The notes below the pieces were generated by a model. That model was not told the DNA's origin and ran no database searches. It saw nothing but the letters and a program-made list of their open reading frames with translations. Shown piece after piece: positions 36,648-46,461 of a stretch of DNA of 64,000 bases (the first letter of the stretch is position 1; each line of letters starts with the position of its first letter). The stretch is from Ancylobacter crimeensis (GTDB lineage Bacteria > Pseudomonadota > Alphaproteobacteria > Rhizobiales > Xanthobacteraceae), in the NCBI RefSeq assembly GCF_023016805.1, contig NZ_JALKCH010000010.1:62001-126000 (forward strand), given 5' to 3'. Made by a program: the position numbers and the translations under genes.

Positions 36648-37133
36648 TCAAGGGCCGGACCCCGCCCCGGAGCGCATGGCAGCCGTGCCGCGTCGCCGCG
36701 CCGGCACCGGAACGGCCCGCGCGGACGTCGAGCCCGTCGCCGCGGCGTCGTAGGTGGCACGGGCGCCTGCGATGGCATGGCTGTGGCGGGCCGCCCAGGC
36801 AACCAGCCCGTTCATCGGCTCCAGCAGCGAGATGCCAAGCAGCGTCAGACGGTATTCCACGCTCGGCGGCGTGGTGGGGAACACGGTGCGCGCGATCAGG
36901 CCGTCGCGCTGCAGGTTGCGCAGCGTTTCGGTCAGCATGCGCTGGGAGATGTCGTCGATGCCGCGCCGCAACGCACCGAAACGCTTGGGTCCGGTGGAGA
37001 GGTGCAGGACGAGCAGGTAGCTCCATTTGTCGCCCAGCCTGTCGAGGATGCCGCGAATGGGACAGTCGGGGCTGTAGCCGAGGTCGGGCGGGGCGGAGGG
37101 CGCAGGGATCGGGGCGGGGTTGGCGCTGGGCAT
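36648..37133 (-). CDS. HxlR family transcriptional regulator
   Basis: 161 residues. HxlR-type winged helix: CPIRGILDRLGDKWSYLLVLHL leads into FGALRRGIDDISQRMLTETLRNLQRDGLI and the wing PPSVEYRLTLLG. The conserved N-terminal Cys at residue 25 is often a redox or aldehyde sensor in this family. The C-terminal 45 residues are a basic low-complexity tail. The regulated gene is not apparent: no oxidoreductase is adjacent. Confidence 0.88.
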   Translation of the reverse strand: MPSANPAPIPAPSAPPDLGYSPDCPIRGILDRLGDKWSYLLVLHLSTGPKRFGALRRGIDDISQRMLTETLRNLQRDGLIARTVFPTTPPSVEYRLTLLGISLLEPMNGLVAWAARHSHAIAGARATYDAAATGSTSARAVPVPARRRGTAAMRSGAGSGP

Positions 37134-37256
37134 GGCTCTTGCGGAGGATGGCCGCGGACACTCTCATGCCGGGCGCGTACTGGTCTCCCGTCGAGACTAG
37201 CACGCAGGACGCAACCGCGTCACGGCTTGCGGTGCATACAGGATGAGGCGTGTCGT

Positions 37257-37640
37257 TCAGCCGAGGCCGATCCGCTGCTCCGGAGCGGGGCCGAGGTCGA
37301 GCGACAATTGCTCCAGACGGGCGGCGGCGGCATTCACGGCCTGGGCGACGCTGCGCTCGGTCTGTTCCAGTCGGGCGAGGGCGGTGGCGCGGGCGGCGCG
37401 CTGGTCGGCAAGGTCACGTTCCAGCGTGGCGAGTCGGCGGCGGGTTTCCGCCAGTTCGTCGGCGATGGTGATGGCGGCCATGACGCTGAGGCGCTGGTCG
37501 CCGATCTCGCCGAAGGAGCGGCGCAGCCCGTCGATGCGGGAGTCGACCTCGGCGGCGAGCCGGGTGAGGTGTTCCTCCTGCCCCTCGTCGCAGGCCATCC
37601 GGTAATTGCGGCCGGCGATGCTCACCGTCACATGCGCCAT
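37257..37640 (-). CDS. zapA: Cell division protein ZapA
   Basis: 127 residues. Small coiled-coil protein that bundles FtsZ at midcell. Family start [29 protein letters not shown], then the dimerisation helix [24 protein letters not shown] 37640 has GGAAGGA 8 bases upstream; an earlier ATG at 37685 would overlap DUF4164. In many relatives 6S RNA and ygfA follow zapA; here they lie 10 kb away. Confidence 0.9.
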   Translation of the reverse strand: MAHVTVSIAGRNYRMACDEGQEEHLTRLAAEVDSRIDGLRRSFGEIGDQRLSVMAAITIADELAETRRRLATLERDLADQRAARATALARLEQTERSVAQAVNAAAARLEQLSLDLGPAPEQRIGLG

Positions 37641-37674
37641 ATGTCCGGGTCCTTCCGCTGTCACGTGCGATCCT

Positions 37675-37956
37675 TCAGCGCTCATGCGCAGTAAGCACCG
37701 CACGGATGGTCTCCATGGCGCTGCCGAGGCGGCGCGAGACCTCCTGGTTCACCGTGGCAAGGTGCTCGGCACGCGCCTTCTCGCCGTCGAGTGCGTCGGC
37801 GAGACGGGAACGGTCGAGACCGAGCACATGGATCTGCTGGGCGAGGGTCGCCTCCTCGCTCTCGATTTCGCGACGGCGGGCGAGCGCCTCCTCCAACGCC
37901 GCGACGGCGTCGTTCAGGCGGCGCGTGGCCGCGTCGAGCGAACCCGGTTCAGACAT
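37675..37956 (-). CDS. DUF4164 coiled-coil protein
   Basis: 93 residues, nearly all heptad-like helix ([24 protein letters not shown]). Matches DUF4164, a family found just upstream of zapA in Hyphomicrobiales and comparable in place to ZapB-like partners. Function is not established. Divergent from tkt. Confidence 0.82.
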   Translation of the reverse strand: MSEPGSLDAATRRLNDAVAALEEALARRREIESEEATLAQQIHVLGLDRSRLADALDGEKARAEHLATVNQEVSRRLGSAMETIRAVLTAHER

Positions 37957-38118
37957 GGTGCGAACGACTCCCCGGTCGAAGAACAGGTCCCGTCCGCGTC
38001 ATTGAGCCCAGCTGCGGGGGAAGCGTCAACCGTCAGGGGCCGGGCGGCCGCGGCAAAGGTGATCTGCGGCAAAGGCGACGATCCGGCCTCACGGTCGCCC
38101 ACAGGCATCGTGGTCCAT

Positions 38119-38146
38119 TTGACACGTTGCCGCGCGATGTTATCAC
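38119..38146 (+). promoter_or_regulatory. Putative tkt promoter
   Basis: TTGACA (38119-38124) and TATCAC (38141-38146) with a 16-base spacer, about 100 bases before the tkt ATG. The -35 is a perfect consensus. Confidence 0.5.
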
Positions 38147-38244
38147 TCGCCAACCTCGCCCCGGCACCGGCCCGTCGAGTTCTCGCATGCCGAGTTTCGG
38201 CCTGTCCGCCCGGTCCTTCCCGCCGATCGGAGATTGCGTTCCTC

Positions 38245-40242
38245 ATGTCGAATCGCGAAAAGCACGACCGCATGGCCAATGCCATCCGGTTCCTGGCCAT
38301 GGACGCCGTCCAGGCTGCGAATTCCGGCCATCCGGGCCTGCCCATGGGCGCGGCGGACATCGCGACCGTCCTGTTCACCAAGGTGCTGAAGTTCGACGCC
38401 ACCGATCCGAACTGGGCGGACCGCGACCGTTTCATCCTCTCGGCCGGCCACGGCTCGATGCTGCTCTATTCGCTTCTCTACCTCACGGGCTATGAGGGCG
38501 TGTCGATCGAGGACATCAAGCAGTTCCGCCAGCTCGGTTCCAAGACGCCGGGACATCCCGAATACCACCACACCGTCGGCGTCGAGACCACCACCGGCCC
38601 GCTCGGCCAGGGACTCGCCAATTCGGTCGGCTTCGCGCTGGGCGAGCGCATCATGGCCGCGCAGTTCGGCGGCGACCTCGTCGACCACTATACCTATGCG
38701 CTGGTCGGCGACGGCTGTTTGATGGAAGGCATTTCCGAGGAGGCCATCGAGCTCGCCGGGCACCTCAAGCTCGGCAAGCTGATCGTCCTCTATGACGACA
38801 ACCACATCACCATCGACGGCCCGACCTCGCTGTCGGTCTCGACCGACCAGCTCGCCCGCTTCGAGGCCTCCGGCTGGGACGCCACCCGGATCGACGGCCA
38901 CGATCCCGAGGCGATCCTCGCCGCGCTCGAGCGCGCCAAGACCACCGACAAGCCCTCGCTGATCGCCTGCCGCACCACCATCGGCTTCGGTTCGCCGAAC
39001 AAGGCCGGCTCCAATGGCGTGCACGGTTCCCCGCTCGGCGCCGCCGAGATCGCCGCGACCCGGCAGGCGCTCAACTGGGAGGCTGAGCCCTTCGTCGTGC
39101 CGACCGACGTGCTCGACGCCTGGCGTCTCGCCGGCCTGCGCTCCCGGCAGGCCCACAAGGCCTGGTCGCAGCGCCTGGCGGACACGGAGATCGAGCTGCG
39201 CTCCGAATTCGAGCGCCGGCTGCGCGGCGACTTACCCTCCAGGTTCGCCGAGGCGATCAACGGCGTCATCGCCAAGGCGATCGCCGATGGCGGTGCGGTC
39301 GCTACCCGCAAGTCCTCGGAGATCGTGCTCGACACCATCACCCAGACGGTGCCGGAACTGGTGGGCGGCTCGGCCGACCTCACCCATTCCAACAACACCA
39401 AGACCAAGGCCGTCTCCAAGGCAGTCGAGGCCGGCGACTATGCCGGCCGCTATGTGAACTGGGGTATCCGCGAGCATGCCATGGCCGCGGGCATGAACGG
39501 CCTGGCCCTGCATGGCGGCCTCATCCCCTATGGCGGCACCTTTCTGGTGTTCTCCGATTATTGCCGCCCCTCGATCCGCCTCTCGGCGCTGATGGGCATC
39601 CGGGTCGTGTATGTCTTCACCCATGATTCGATCGGCGTCGGCGAGGACGGGCCCACGCACCAGCCGGTCGAGCATCTCGCCGCGCTGCGTGCGATCCCGA
39701 ACCTGCTGGTGTTCCGGCCCTGCGACACGGTGGAGACGGCCGAGGCCTGGAAGATCGCGCTGGAGCACAAGACCAGCCCGACCGTGCTGGCCCTGACCCG
39801 CCAGAACCTGCCGCTGCTGCGCACCGAGCCGAGCGAGAAGTGCCTGTCCGCCCGTGGCGCCTACGAGATCATCGCGTCCTCGGGGACGGCGAAGGTCTCG
39901 CTGTTCGCCTCCGGCTCCGAGGTGAGCCTTGCGGCCGAGGCGCGCGAGCTGCTGGAAGCCAGGGGCGTGCCCACCCGCGTCGTCTCCGTGCCGTGCTTCG
40001 AGCTGTTCGAGAACCAGCCGGAGGAGACCCGCCGGCAGGTCATCGGCTCGGCGCCGGTGAAGATCGCCATCGAGGCCGGCATCCGGCAGGGCTGGGACGG
40101 GCTGATCGGTTCGGATATCGGCTTCGTCGGCATGAGCGGGTTCGGCGCCTCCGGCCCGGCGCCGCAGGTGTTCGCCCATTTCGGCATCACCAAGGAAGCG
40201 GTGGTTGCCGCCGCCGAGGCGAAGCTCGGCAAGGTCGGCTGA
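38245..40242 (+). CDS. tkt: Transketolase
   Basis: 665 residues. Thiamine-diphosphate enzyme of the pentose phosphate pathway (and of the Calvin cycle where present), moving two-carbon units between sugar phosphates. Motifs: [27 protein letters not shown], the cofactor site [13 protein letters not shown] ... DDNHITIDG, and [17 protein letters not shown]. The C-terminal domain is complete. ATG 38245 matches the family N-terminus ([15 protein letters not shown]). First of the tkt-gap-pgk-fba block. Confidence 0.96.
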   Translation: MSNREKHDRMANAIRFLAMDAVQAANSGHPGLPMGAADIATVLFTKVLKFDATDPNWADRDRFILSAGHGSMLLYSLLYLTGYEGVSIEDIKQFRQLGSKTPGHPEYHHTVGVETTTGPLGQGLANSVGFALGERIMAAQFGGDLVDHYTYALVGDGCLMEGISEEAIELAGHLKLGKLIVLYDDNHITIDGPTSLSVSTDQLARFEASGWDATRIDGHDPEAILAALERAKTTDKPSLIACRTTIGFGSPNKAGSNGVHGSPLGAAEIAATRQALNWEAEPFVVPTDVLDAWRLAGLRSRQAHKAWSQRLADTEIELRSEFERRLRGDLPSRFAEAINGVIAKAIADGGAVATRKSSEIVLDTITQTVPELVGGSADLTHSNNTKTKAVSKAVEAGDYAGRYVNWGIREHAMAAGMNGLALHGGLIPYGGTFLVFSDYCRPSIRLSALMGIRVVYVFTHDSIGVGEDGPTHQPVEHLAALRAIPNLLVFRPCDTVETAEAWKIALEHKTSPTVLALTRQNLPLLRTEPSEKCLSARGAYEIIASSGTAKVSLFASGSEVSLAAEARELLEARGVPTRVVSVPCFELFENQPEETRRQVIGSAPVKIAIEAGIRQGWDGLIGSDIGFVGMSGFGASGPAPQVFAHFGITKEAVVAAAEAKLGKVG

Positions 40243-40587
40243 CGCCGGTCCGGCAGCTTTTTCCGGCGGCGTCCGCGCCGCCGGACATCCGACTTACACA
40301 TGCCGTGCCGCCCGCGTCCGGGAAGCATGTCCAGACCTTTTCCGACCGTCGGGAGGGAGCGGTCTTCGGATACCTGACACGCGATTTTCGTCCGGACTGC
40401 GCTATCCCGGTTTTCCCACGCGCGTCAATGGCTTGGCATACGCTGCACAAAATGCACGAATAGCCGCCAGAGCTGCGCAATTGTGCCGCGAGGGATATGT
40501 TGCCGTCTGGTCTCGCGTGCCTCGCCACGCTAATGAGGCGGCATACCGACGGTCTCGGGACTGGTCTCGTTTACTGGGGAATGACGC

Positions 40588-41598
<1,011 letters not shown>

Positions 41599-41600
41599 AG

Positions 41601-41885
41601 ATGAGCCTCCCCGCCGTCGCGATCGGTTGTCTTATTCTGATCGCGACGGTGGTTCCGTCGCCGGCCCAGAGCTTTTTCTGCGATAGACCTCGCAAACCCT
41701 ACATTCCATCCTACTCGACGGATCGCTCCGGCATGGAGCGCGCCCAGGATGACGTCGAACACTATACGCGCCGGATGAAAGAATACGTTGAGTGCGTCCA
41801 GAACGAACAGGCGGATGCGGTCGACGAGCACAGGCGTGTAATTCGCGAATGGAATGACGCGGTCTCATCGTACAATAATCGATAG
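41601..41885 (+). CDS. Small exported protein between gap and pgk
   Basis: 94 residues. Signal peptide at about 1-23 ([22 protein letters not shown]). The mature part starts [17 protein letters not shown], followed by a charged helix ([37 protein letters not shown]), with two cysteines that could form a disulfide. I do not recognise a domain. It begins 2 bases after the gap stop and ends 8 bases before pgk, so it is co-transcribed with both. AT content is slightly higher than in its neighbours. Confidence 0.7.
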   Translation: MSLPAVAIGCLILIATVVPSPAQSFFCDRPRKPYIPSYSTDRSGMERAQDDVEHYTRRMKEYVECVQNEQADAVDEHRRVIREWNDAVSSYNNR

Positions 41886-41893
41886 GACCAGAG

Positions 41894-43090
41894 ATGACCC
41901 AATCCGCTTTCCGCACCCTCGACGACGCCGACCTGGCCGACAAGCGCGTGCTCGTGCGCGTCGACCTCAACGTCCCGATGGACAATGGCCGCGTCACCGA
42001 CGACACCCGCATCATCGCCGTGCTGCCGACCATTCGCGAGATTTCGGAGAAGGGCGGCAAGGTCATCCTGCTCGCTCATTTCGGCCGGCCGAAGGGCGAG
42101 GATCCCAAGCTCACGCTCGCTCCGATCGCGCGCGAGGTCGCCGACCGGCTGGGCCGCCCGGTGACCTTCGTGCCTGCAACCATCGGTCCGGTGGCGGAAG
42201 AGGCGGTCGCCGCCATGGCGCCGGGCGACATCGTGCTCCTGGAGAACACCCGCTTTCACGCCGGCGAGGAAAAGAACGACCCCGCCTTCGTCGAGGCGTT
42301 GGCGAAGCTCGGCGATCTCTATGTGAACGACGCCTTCGCCACCGCCCACCGCGCCCATGCCTCCACCGAGGGGCTCGCCCACCATTTGCCGGCCTATGCG
42401 GGCCGCTGCATGCAGGAGGAGATCGAGGCGCTCGCCCGCGCGCTCGAAGCGCCCCAGCGTCCGGTCATGGCGGTGGTCGGCGGCGCAAAGGTGTCGTCCA
42501 AGCTCGATCTGCTCGGCAATCTCGTGAAGAAGGTGGACCTGCTCGTCATCGGCGGCGGCATGGCCAACACCTTCCTCGCCGCCGAGGGCAAGGATGTCGG
42601 CAAATCGCTCTGCGAGCACGACCTCACCGGCACGGCGCGCGAGATCGTGCAGAAGGCGAAGGACGCCGGCTGCGAGATCGTGCTGCCGGTCGATGCGGTG
42701 GTCGCAAAGGACTTCAAGGCCCATGCCGAGCATCGCGTGGTGCCGGTGGACGGTGTCGCGGCGGACGAGATGATCCTCGACGCCGGTCCCGCTTCTGTCG
42801 AGCACGTCATCGCCAAGCTGGCGGGGGTGAAGACCGTGGTCTGGAACGGTCCCTTCGGCGCGTTCGAGCTGGAGCCCTTCGACATCGCCACGGTGGCGGT
42901 GGCCAAGGCGGCGGCCGATCTGACCCAGAAGGGCGACATCCTGTCGGTTGCCGGCGGCGGCGACACGGTGGCGGCTCTGAACCATGCGGGCGCGGCGCAG
43001 GAGTTCAGCTATGTCTCCACCGCGGGGGGCGCCTTCCTCGAATGGTTGGAAGGCAAGGCGCTGCCGGGCGTCGAGGCCCTGCGCCGCTGA
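41894..43090 (+). CDS. pgk: Phosphoglycerate kinase
   Basis: 398 residues. Transfers phosphate between 1,3-bisphosphoglycerate and ADP. Motifs: [53 protein letters not shown], and the C-terminal [16 protein letters not shown]. The complete family length. Ends at an intrinsic terminator, closing the gap-pgk unit. Confidence 0.97.
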   Translation: MTQSAFRTLDDADLADKRVLVRVDLNVPMDNGRVTDDTRIIAVLPTIREISEKGGKVILLAHFGRPKGEDPKLTLAPIAREVADRLGRPVTFVPATIGPVAEEAVAAMAPGDIVLLENTRFHAGEEKNDPAFVEALAKLGDLYVNDAFATAHRAHASTEGLAHHLPAYAGRCMQEEIEALARALEAPQRPVMAVVGGAKVSSKLDLLGNLVKKVDLLVIGGGMANTFLAAEGKDVGKSLCEHDLTGTAREIVQKAKDAGCEIVLPVDAVVAKDFKAHAEHRVVPVDGVAADEMILDAGPASVEHVIAKLAGVKTVVWNGPFGAFELEPFDIATVAVAKAAADLTQKGDILSVAGGGDTVAALNHAGAAQEFSYVSTAGGAFLEWLEGKALPGVEALRR

Positions 43091-43124
43091 GATTTCGACG
43101 GATCGGCCCATGGGTCCCGTGACG

Positions 43125-43151
43125 ATGCCCGGGTCTTGGCCCGGGCATTTT
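43125..43151 (+). terminator. Terminator after pgk
   Basis: A 9-bp perfect stem, 43125-43133 with 43140-43148, has a 6-base loop and runs into TTTT. Confidence 0.8.
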
Positions 43152-43260
43152 CGTGCGTCCGGTCGCTTCTTCCATGTGGCGTCCCGCGCACCGGCAGCGT
43201 GAGACACGCGCTGTCCCCCGCCGATCAGACTTTCACACAGCCGCTGCTATACTCGCAGGC

Positions 43261-43301
43261 AGCCGATCCGCTGCGGAAGAACGGGCTGCGGCGGATCGGC
43301 T
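43261..43301. repeat. 11-bp inverted repeat in fba leader
   Basis: AGCCGATCCGC (43261-43271) and GCGGATCGGCT (43291-43301) are perfect reverse complements with 19 bases between, ending 28 bases before the fba ATG. It is downstream of a TATACT element (43248-43253), so it would be in the transcribed leader. Confidence 0.55.
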
Positions 43302-43329
43302 GTTCCATGTTTACGCGCGGGAGAGACGG

Positions 43330-44355
43330 ATGACGGAAGGTCTGGACGCTGTTGCCTACAGGATGTGTGCGGGTGGAAAGGGGCTTCTCGCGGCGGATGA
43401 GAGCACGAGCACCATCAAGAAGCGCTTCGATGCGATCGGCGTGGAATCGACGTTCGAGAATCGTCGCGATTACCGCGAGATGCTGTTCCGCTCCGACGAG
43501 GCGATGAAGGACTATATTTCCGGCGTCATCCTGTTCGATGAAACCATCCGGCAGAACGCGCAGGACGGCACGCCGCTGGTGAAGCTGATCGAGGCCGCCG
43601 GCTCCATTCCCGGCATCAAGGTCGACGAGGGCGCCAAGCCGCAGGCCGGCTTTCCCGGCGAGACCGTGACCGAAGGCCTGGACGGGCTCGACGGGCGGCT
43701 GAAGGACTATTACGCGCTCGGCGCCCGCTTCGCCAAATGGCGGGCGGTCATCGACATCGGCGCGGGCATTCCGAGCTACGGCTCCATCCTGGCCAATGCG
43801 CAGGCGCTGGCCCGCTATGCCGCGCTCTGCCAGGCCAATGACATCGTGCCGATCGTCGAGCCCGAAGTGCTGATGGATGGCGCCCATGACATCGACACCT
43901 GCTACCACGTCACCGAATGGGTGCTGAAGGAGGTGTTCCAGCAGCTTTATTATTCCCGCATCCGGCTGGAAGGCATGGTGCTGAAGCCGAACATGGTCGT
44001 GTCCGGCATGACGTGCCCCAGGCAGGCCTCCGTCGCCGAGGTCGCCGAGAAGACCGTGCGCCTCCTGAAGAACTGCGTGCCGTCCGCCGTGCCGGGCATC
44101 GCGTTCCTGTCCGGCGGCCAGTCGGACGAGGAGGCGACCGCCCATCTCGACGCCATGATCCGCCATGGCGGGCTGCCCTGGAACCTAACCTTCTCCTATG
44201 GCCGTGCCTTGCAGGCCGCCCCGCAGAAGGCGTGGAGCGGGAAGGCCGAGAATGTCGCTGCCGGGCAGGCCGCATTTACCCATCGCGCCCGCATGAATCA
44301 CCTCGCCGCGCTTGGCCAATGGAGCGAGGCGATCGAGCAGAAGCAGGCGGCCTGA
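43330..44355 (+). CDS. Fructose-bisphosphate aldolase, class I
   Basis: 341 residues. Schiff-base (class I) enzyme splitting fructose 1,6-bisphosphate. Motifs: GGKGLLAADESTSTIKKRF at the N-terminus, VLMDGAHDIDTCY, the catalytic-lysine segment LEGMVLKPNMVVSG, and FLSGGQSDEEATAHLD. ATG 43330 has GGGAGAGA upstream. It has its own leader after the pgk terminator and its own terminator behind. Confidence 0.95.
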   Translation: MTEGLDAVAYRMCAGGKGLLAADESTSTIKKRFDAIGVESTFENRRDYREMLFRSDEAMKDYISGVILFDETIRQNAQDGTPLVKLIEAAGSIPGIKVDEGAKPQAGFPGETVTEGLDGLDGRLKDYYALGARFAKWRAVIDIGAGIPSYGSILANAQALARYAALCQANDIVPIVEPEVLMDGAHDIDTCYHVTEWVLKEVFQQLYYSRIRLEGMVLKPNMVVSGMTCPRQASVAEVAEKTVRLLKNCVPSAVPGIAFLSGGQSDEEATAHLDAMIRHGGLPWNLTFSYGRALQAAPQKAWSGKAENVAAGQAAFTHRARMNHLAALGQWSEAIEQKQAA

Positions 44356-44373
44356 GCCCTTCGTTGGCGGTAG

Positions 44374-44400
44374 AAACGTCGCCCGTTCGGGCGGCGTTTT
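44374..44400 (+). terminator. Terminator after fba
   Basis: AAACGTCGCCC (44374-44384) pairs with GGGCGGCGTTT (44389-44399), including one G-U, with a GTTC loop and TTTT at the end. The following 230 bases to the ThiE-like gene show no gene. Confidence 0.8.
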
Positions 44401-44633
44401 CGTTCTGCGGGGCGATTCCGGGCTTCGCGCGGCGGATGCCCGCGGCGCAAAAGGCTTTCGTGCGTGGCGCATGCGAGGTACAGCAGGGCGCCGCCGGATC
44501 TTGCTGCCGGTGCCAAGTCTATGGAATGACCGGCCTTTCCGTCCCATCGATTCACGGGAATGGCCGGGGTTGAGCGCGAAGCCACGGCGTGGTGCCCTGC
44601 TTTCGCCGACATGTTGCGGAAGGTCTCGGTTCC

Positions 44634-45356
44634 ATGTCCCGCTCCGATAAGTCCCGCTCCGACACGTCCCACACCCGCGAGAGTTCCCGCGCCGCGAAGG
44701 AAACCGCCCGGCCGGCGCCGCGGCTGTTTCTCGTGCTTCCCCCGCAGGCCGTCATCGAGGCCGGGGGGCCGGGTCCGCTCGCGCAGATGGTGGGCGATCT
44801 CGCCGCCCATGTCGATCTCGCCTGCGTGCTGCTGCACCTCGCGGCCGATGAGAGCGAGGCCGGCGTGCCGCGTTTCCGCCCGCTGGTGCGCGCGGTGCAG
44901 GAGGGCGGCACGGCCTTCCTGGTGGCGCAGGATGGCGACGGTAATCCCGTCCGCCTCGCCGGCTTCGCTGCCGCGCTGGAGGCCGATGGCGCACAGCTCG
45001 ACGGGCTCGCCGCGCTGCAGACGGCGCTGCCGAAGCTGCATCCCGATCGCATCGCCGGCGCGGCGGGCCTCGCTTCGCGCCACGACGCGATGACGGCGGG
45101 CGAGCTTGGTGCAAATTACGTGATGTTCGGCGATGTCGAGGACGGGCGCCTTACGCCCTTCGAGCAGGTGCTGGAGCGCGTCGAGTGGTGGGCGCAGCTT
45201 TTCGAACCGCCCTGCGTCGGCTACGCCCGCAGCCTCGAAGAGGCGAAGGTCCTCGTCGCGGCGGGCGCGGATTTCATCGCGGTCGAGGTCGGTCTTGTTG
45301 GTGCTGTGGGGGTGAGCGCGCTTGCCGCCGTTCTGGCCGCAGCGGAGATCGGATGA
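44634..45356 (+). CDS. ThiE-like (thiamine-phosphate synthase fold) protein
   Basis: 240 residues. TIM-barrel with scattered ThiE resemblance: LAAHVDLACVLLHLA, AAGLASRHDAMTAGELGANYVMFGDVEDG and AGADFIAVEVGLV. The usual ThiE substrate motif (HxGQxD) is replaced by QLDGLAALQTALPKL, so true thiamine-phosphate synthase activity is doubtful. A 35-residue charged N-terminal extension precedes the barrel. Its TGA overlaps the start of the Sel1-repeat gene (ATGATG), so the two are coupled. Confidence 0.68.
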   Translation: MSRSDKSRSDTSHTRESSRAAKETARPAPRLFLVLPPQAVIEAGGPGPLAQMVGDLAAHVDLACVLLHLAADESEAGVPRFRPLVRAVQEGGTAFLVAQDGDGNPVRLAGFAAALEADGAQLDGLAALQTALPKLHPDRIAGAAGLASRHDAMTAGELGANYVMFGDVEDGRLTPFEQVLERVEWWAQLFEPPCVGYARSLEEAKVLVAAGADFIAVEVGLVGAVGVSALAAVLAAAEIG

Positions 45357-46375
45357 TGCGCCCCCTGTTTCCGACATCGCTGTGTGGTTCCGCGCGCCGT
45401 GCGCCTCTGGCGGGGCTCGCGCTTCTGGCGGGGCTCGCCTTTCCCGGCGCCGGCCATGCGCAGGATCCCGCACCGAAGCCGGCGGTACGCCAGGTCCTGC
45501 CGAACGCCGCCACCGCGACTCCAACGGTGCCGGTTGCCGGCTCGCATGGCGATTCCGCCTATGCCGCCTATCAGCGCGGGCAATATGTGACCGCGCTCAA
45601 GCTGAGCCTTGCCCGTGCCGGACAGAATGATCCGGTCGCGATGACGCTGATCGCCGAGCTCTACAATCAGGGCTATGGCGTGCCGCAGGATTCGGCCAAG
45701 GCGCGGGACTGGTATGAAAAGGCGGCCGCACTCGGCAATGCCGATGCCCAGTTCGCCCTTGGCGTGATGAAGCTGCAGGGCACCGGCATCGCGAAGGACG
45801 AGGTCGGCGCCGCCGACCTGTTCGTCAAATCGGCCCAGAAGGGCGATCCGGCGGCGGCGTATAATCTCGGCCTGCTCTATCTGCAGGGCCGCGCGGTGCC
45901 GCGCGAACCGCAGGCCGCCGCGCAATGGTTCCAGAAGGCCGCGGACAAGGACCAGCCGGATGCGCTCTATGCGCTCGCCATCATGTATCGCGAGGGCAAT
46001 GGCGTGCCGCAGGACCAGGCGCGCGCGGCCAAGCTGCTGGACCGCGCGGTGATCCTCGGCCACACGGTCGCGACCGTGGAATACGCCATCATGACCTTCA
46101 ACGGCATTGGCGTTCCGAAGGACGAGGCCAAGGCGGCGAAGCTGTTTCGCAAGGCCGCGCTGGCCGGCAACCCGATCGCCCAGAACCGGCTCGCCCGCAT
46201 CCTCTCCGCCGGCCGCGGCGCTCCCCAGGATGTGATCGGCGCGGCGGCCTGGCATATGGCGGCGCGTCAGCAGGGCCTGAAGGACGACATGCTGGACCAG
46301 ATGATCGACAAGATGACGCCGGCCGACCGCGCGATGGCCGAGGCGAAGCTCAGGCTGTGGCAGGGCAGGGGCTAG
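45353..46375 (+). CDS. Sel1-like repeat exported protein
   Basis: 340 residues. Signal peptide at about 15-36 (LALLAGLAFPGAGHAQ). From residue 70 on there are six to seven Sel1/TPR-like repeats of about 36 residues (AMTLIAELYNQGYGVPQDSAKARDWYEKAA type). Such proteins scaffold complexes in the periplasm; a partner is not evident. The start overlaps the ThiE-like stop, with a second ATG one codon later. Confidence 0.86.
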   Translation: MMRPLFPTSLCGSARRAPLAGLALLAGLAFPGAGHAQDPAPKPAVRQVLPNAATATPTVPVAGSHGDSAYAAYQRGQYVTALKLSLARAGQNDPVAMTLIAELYNQGYGVPQDSAKARDWYEKAAALGNADAQFALGVMKLQGTGIAKDEVGAADLFVKSAQKGDPAAAYNLGLLYLQGRAVPREPQAAAQWFQKAADKDQPDALYALAIMYREGNGVPQDQARAAKLLDRAVILGHTVATVEYAIMTFNGIGVPKDEAKAAKLFRKAALAGNPIAQNRLARILSAGRGAPQDVIGAAAWHMAARQQGLKDDMLDQMIDKMTPADRAMAEAKLRLWQGRG

Positions 46376-46461
46376 AGGCCTGTCTTCCCGGGCGACGCCA
46401 AACGGGAAGACCGCAAGGGAAGGTCGCGGAAACGCTGGCGCCGCCGCCGCCCGAACGCGCG

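Noticed and set aside
43225..43253. Full promoter for fba
   Set aside because: TATACT is a good -10 but no acceptable -35 lies at 16-18 bases, so only the element is mentioned.
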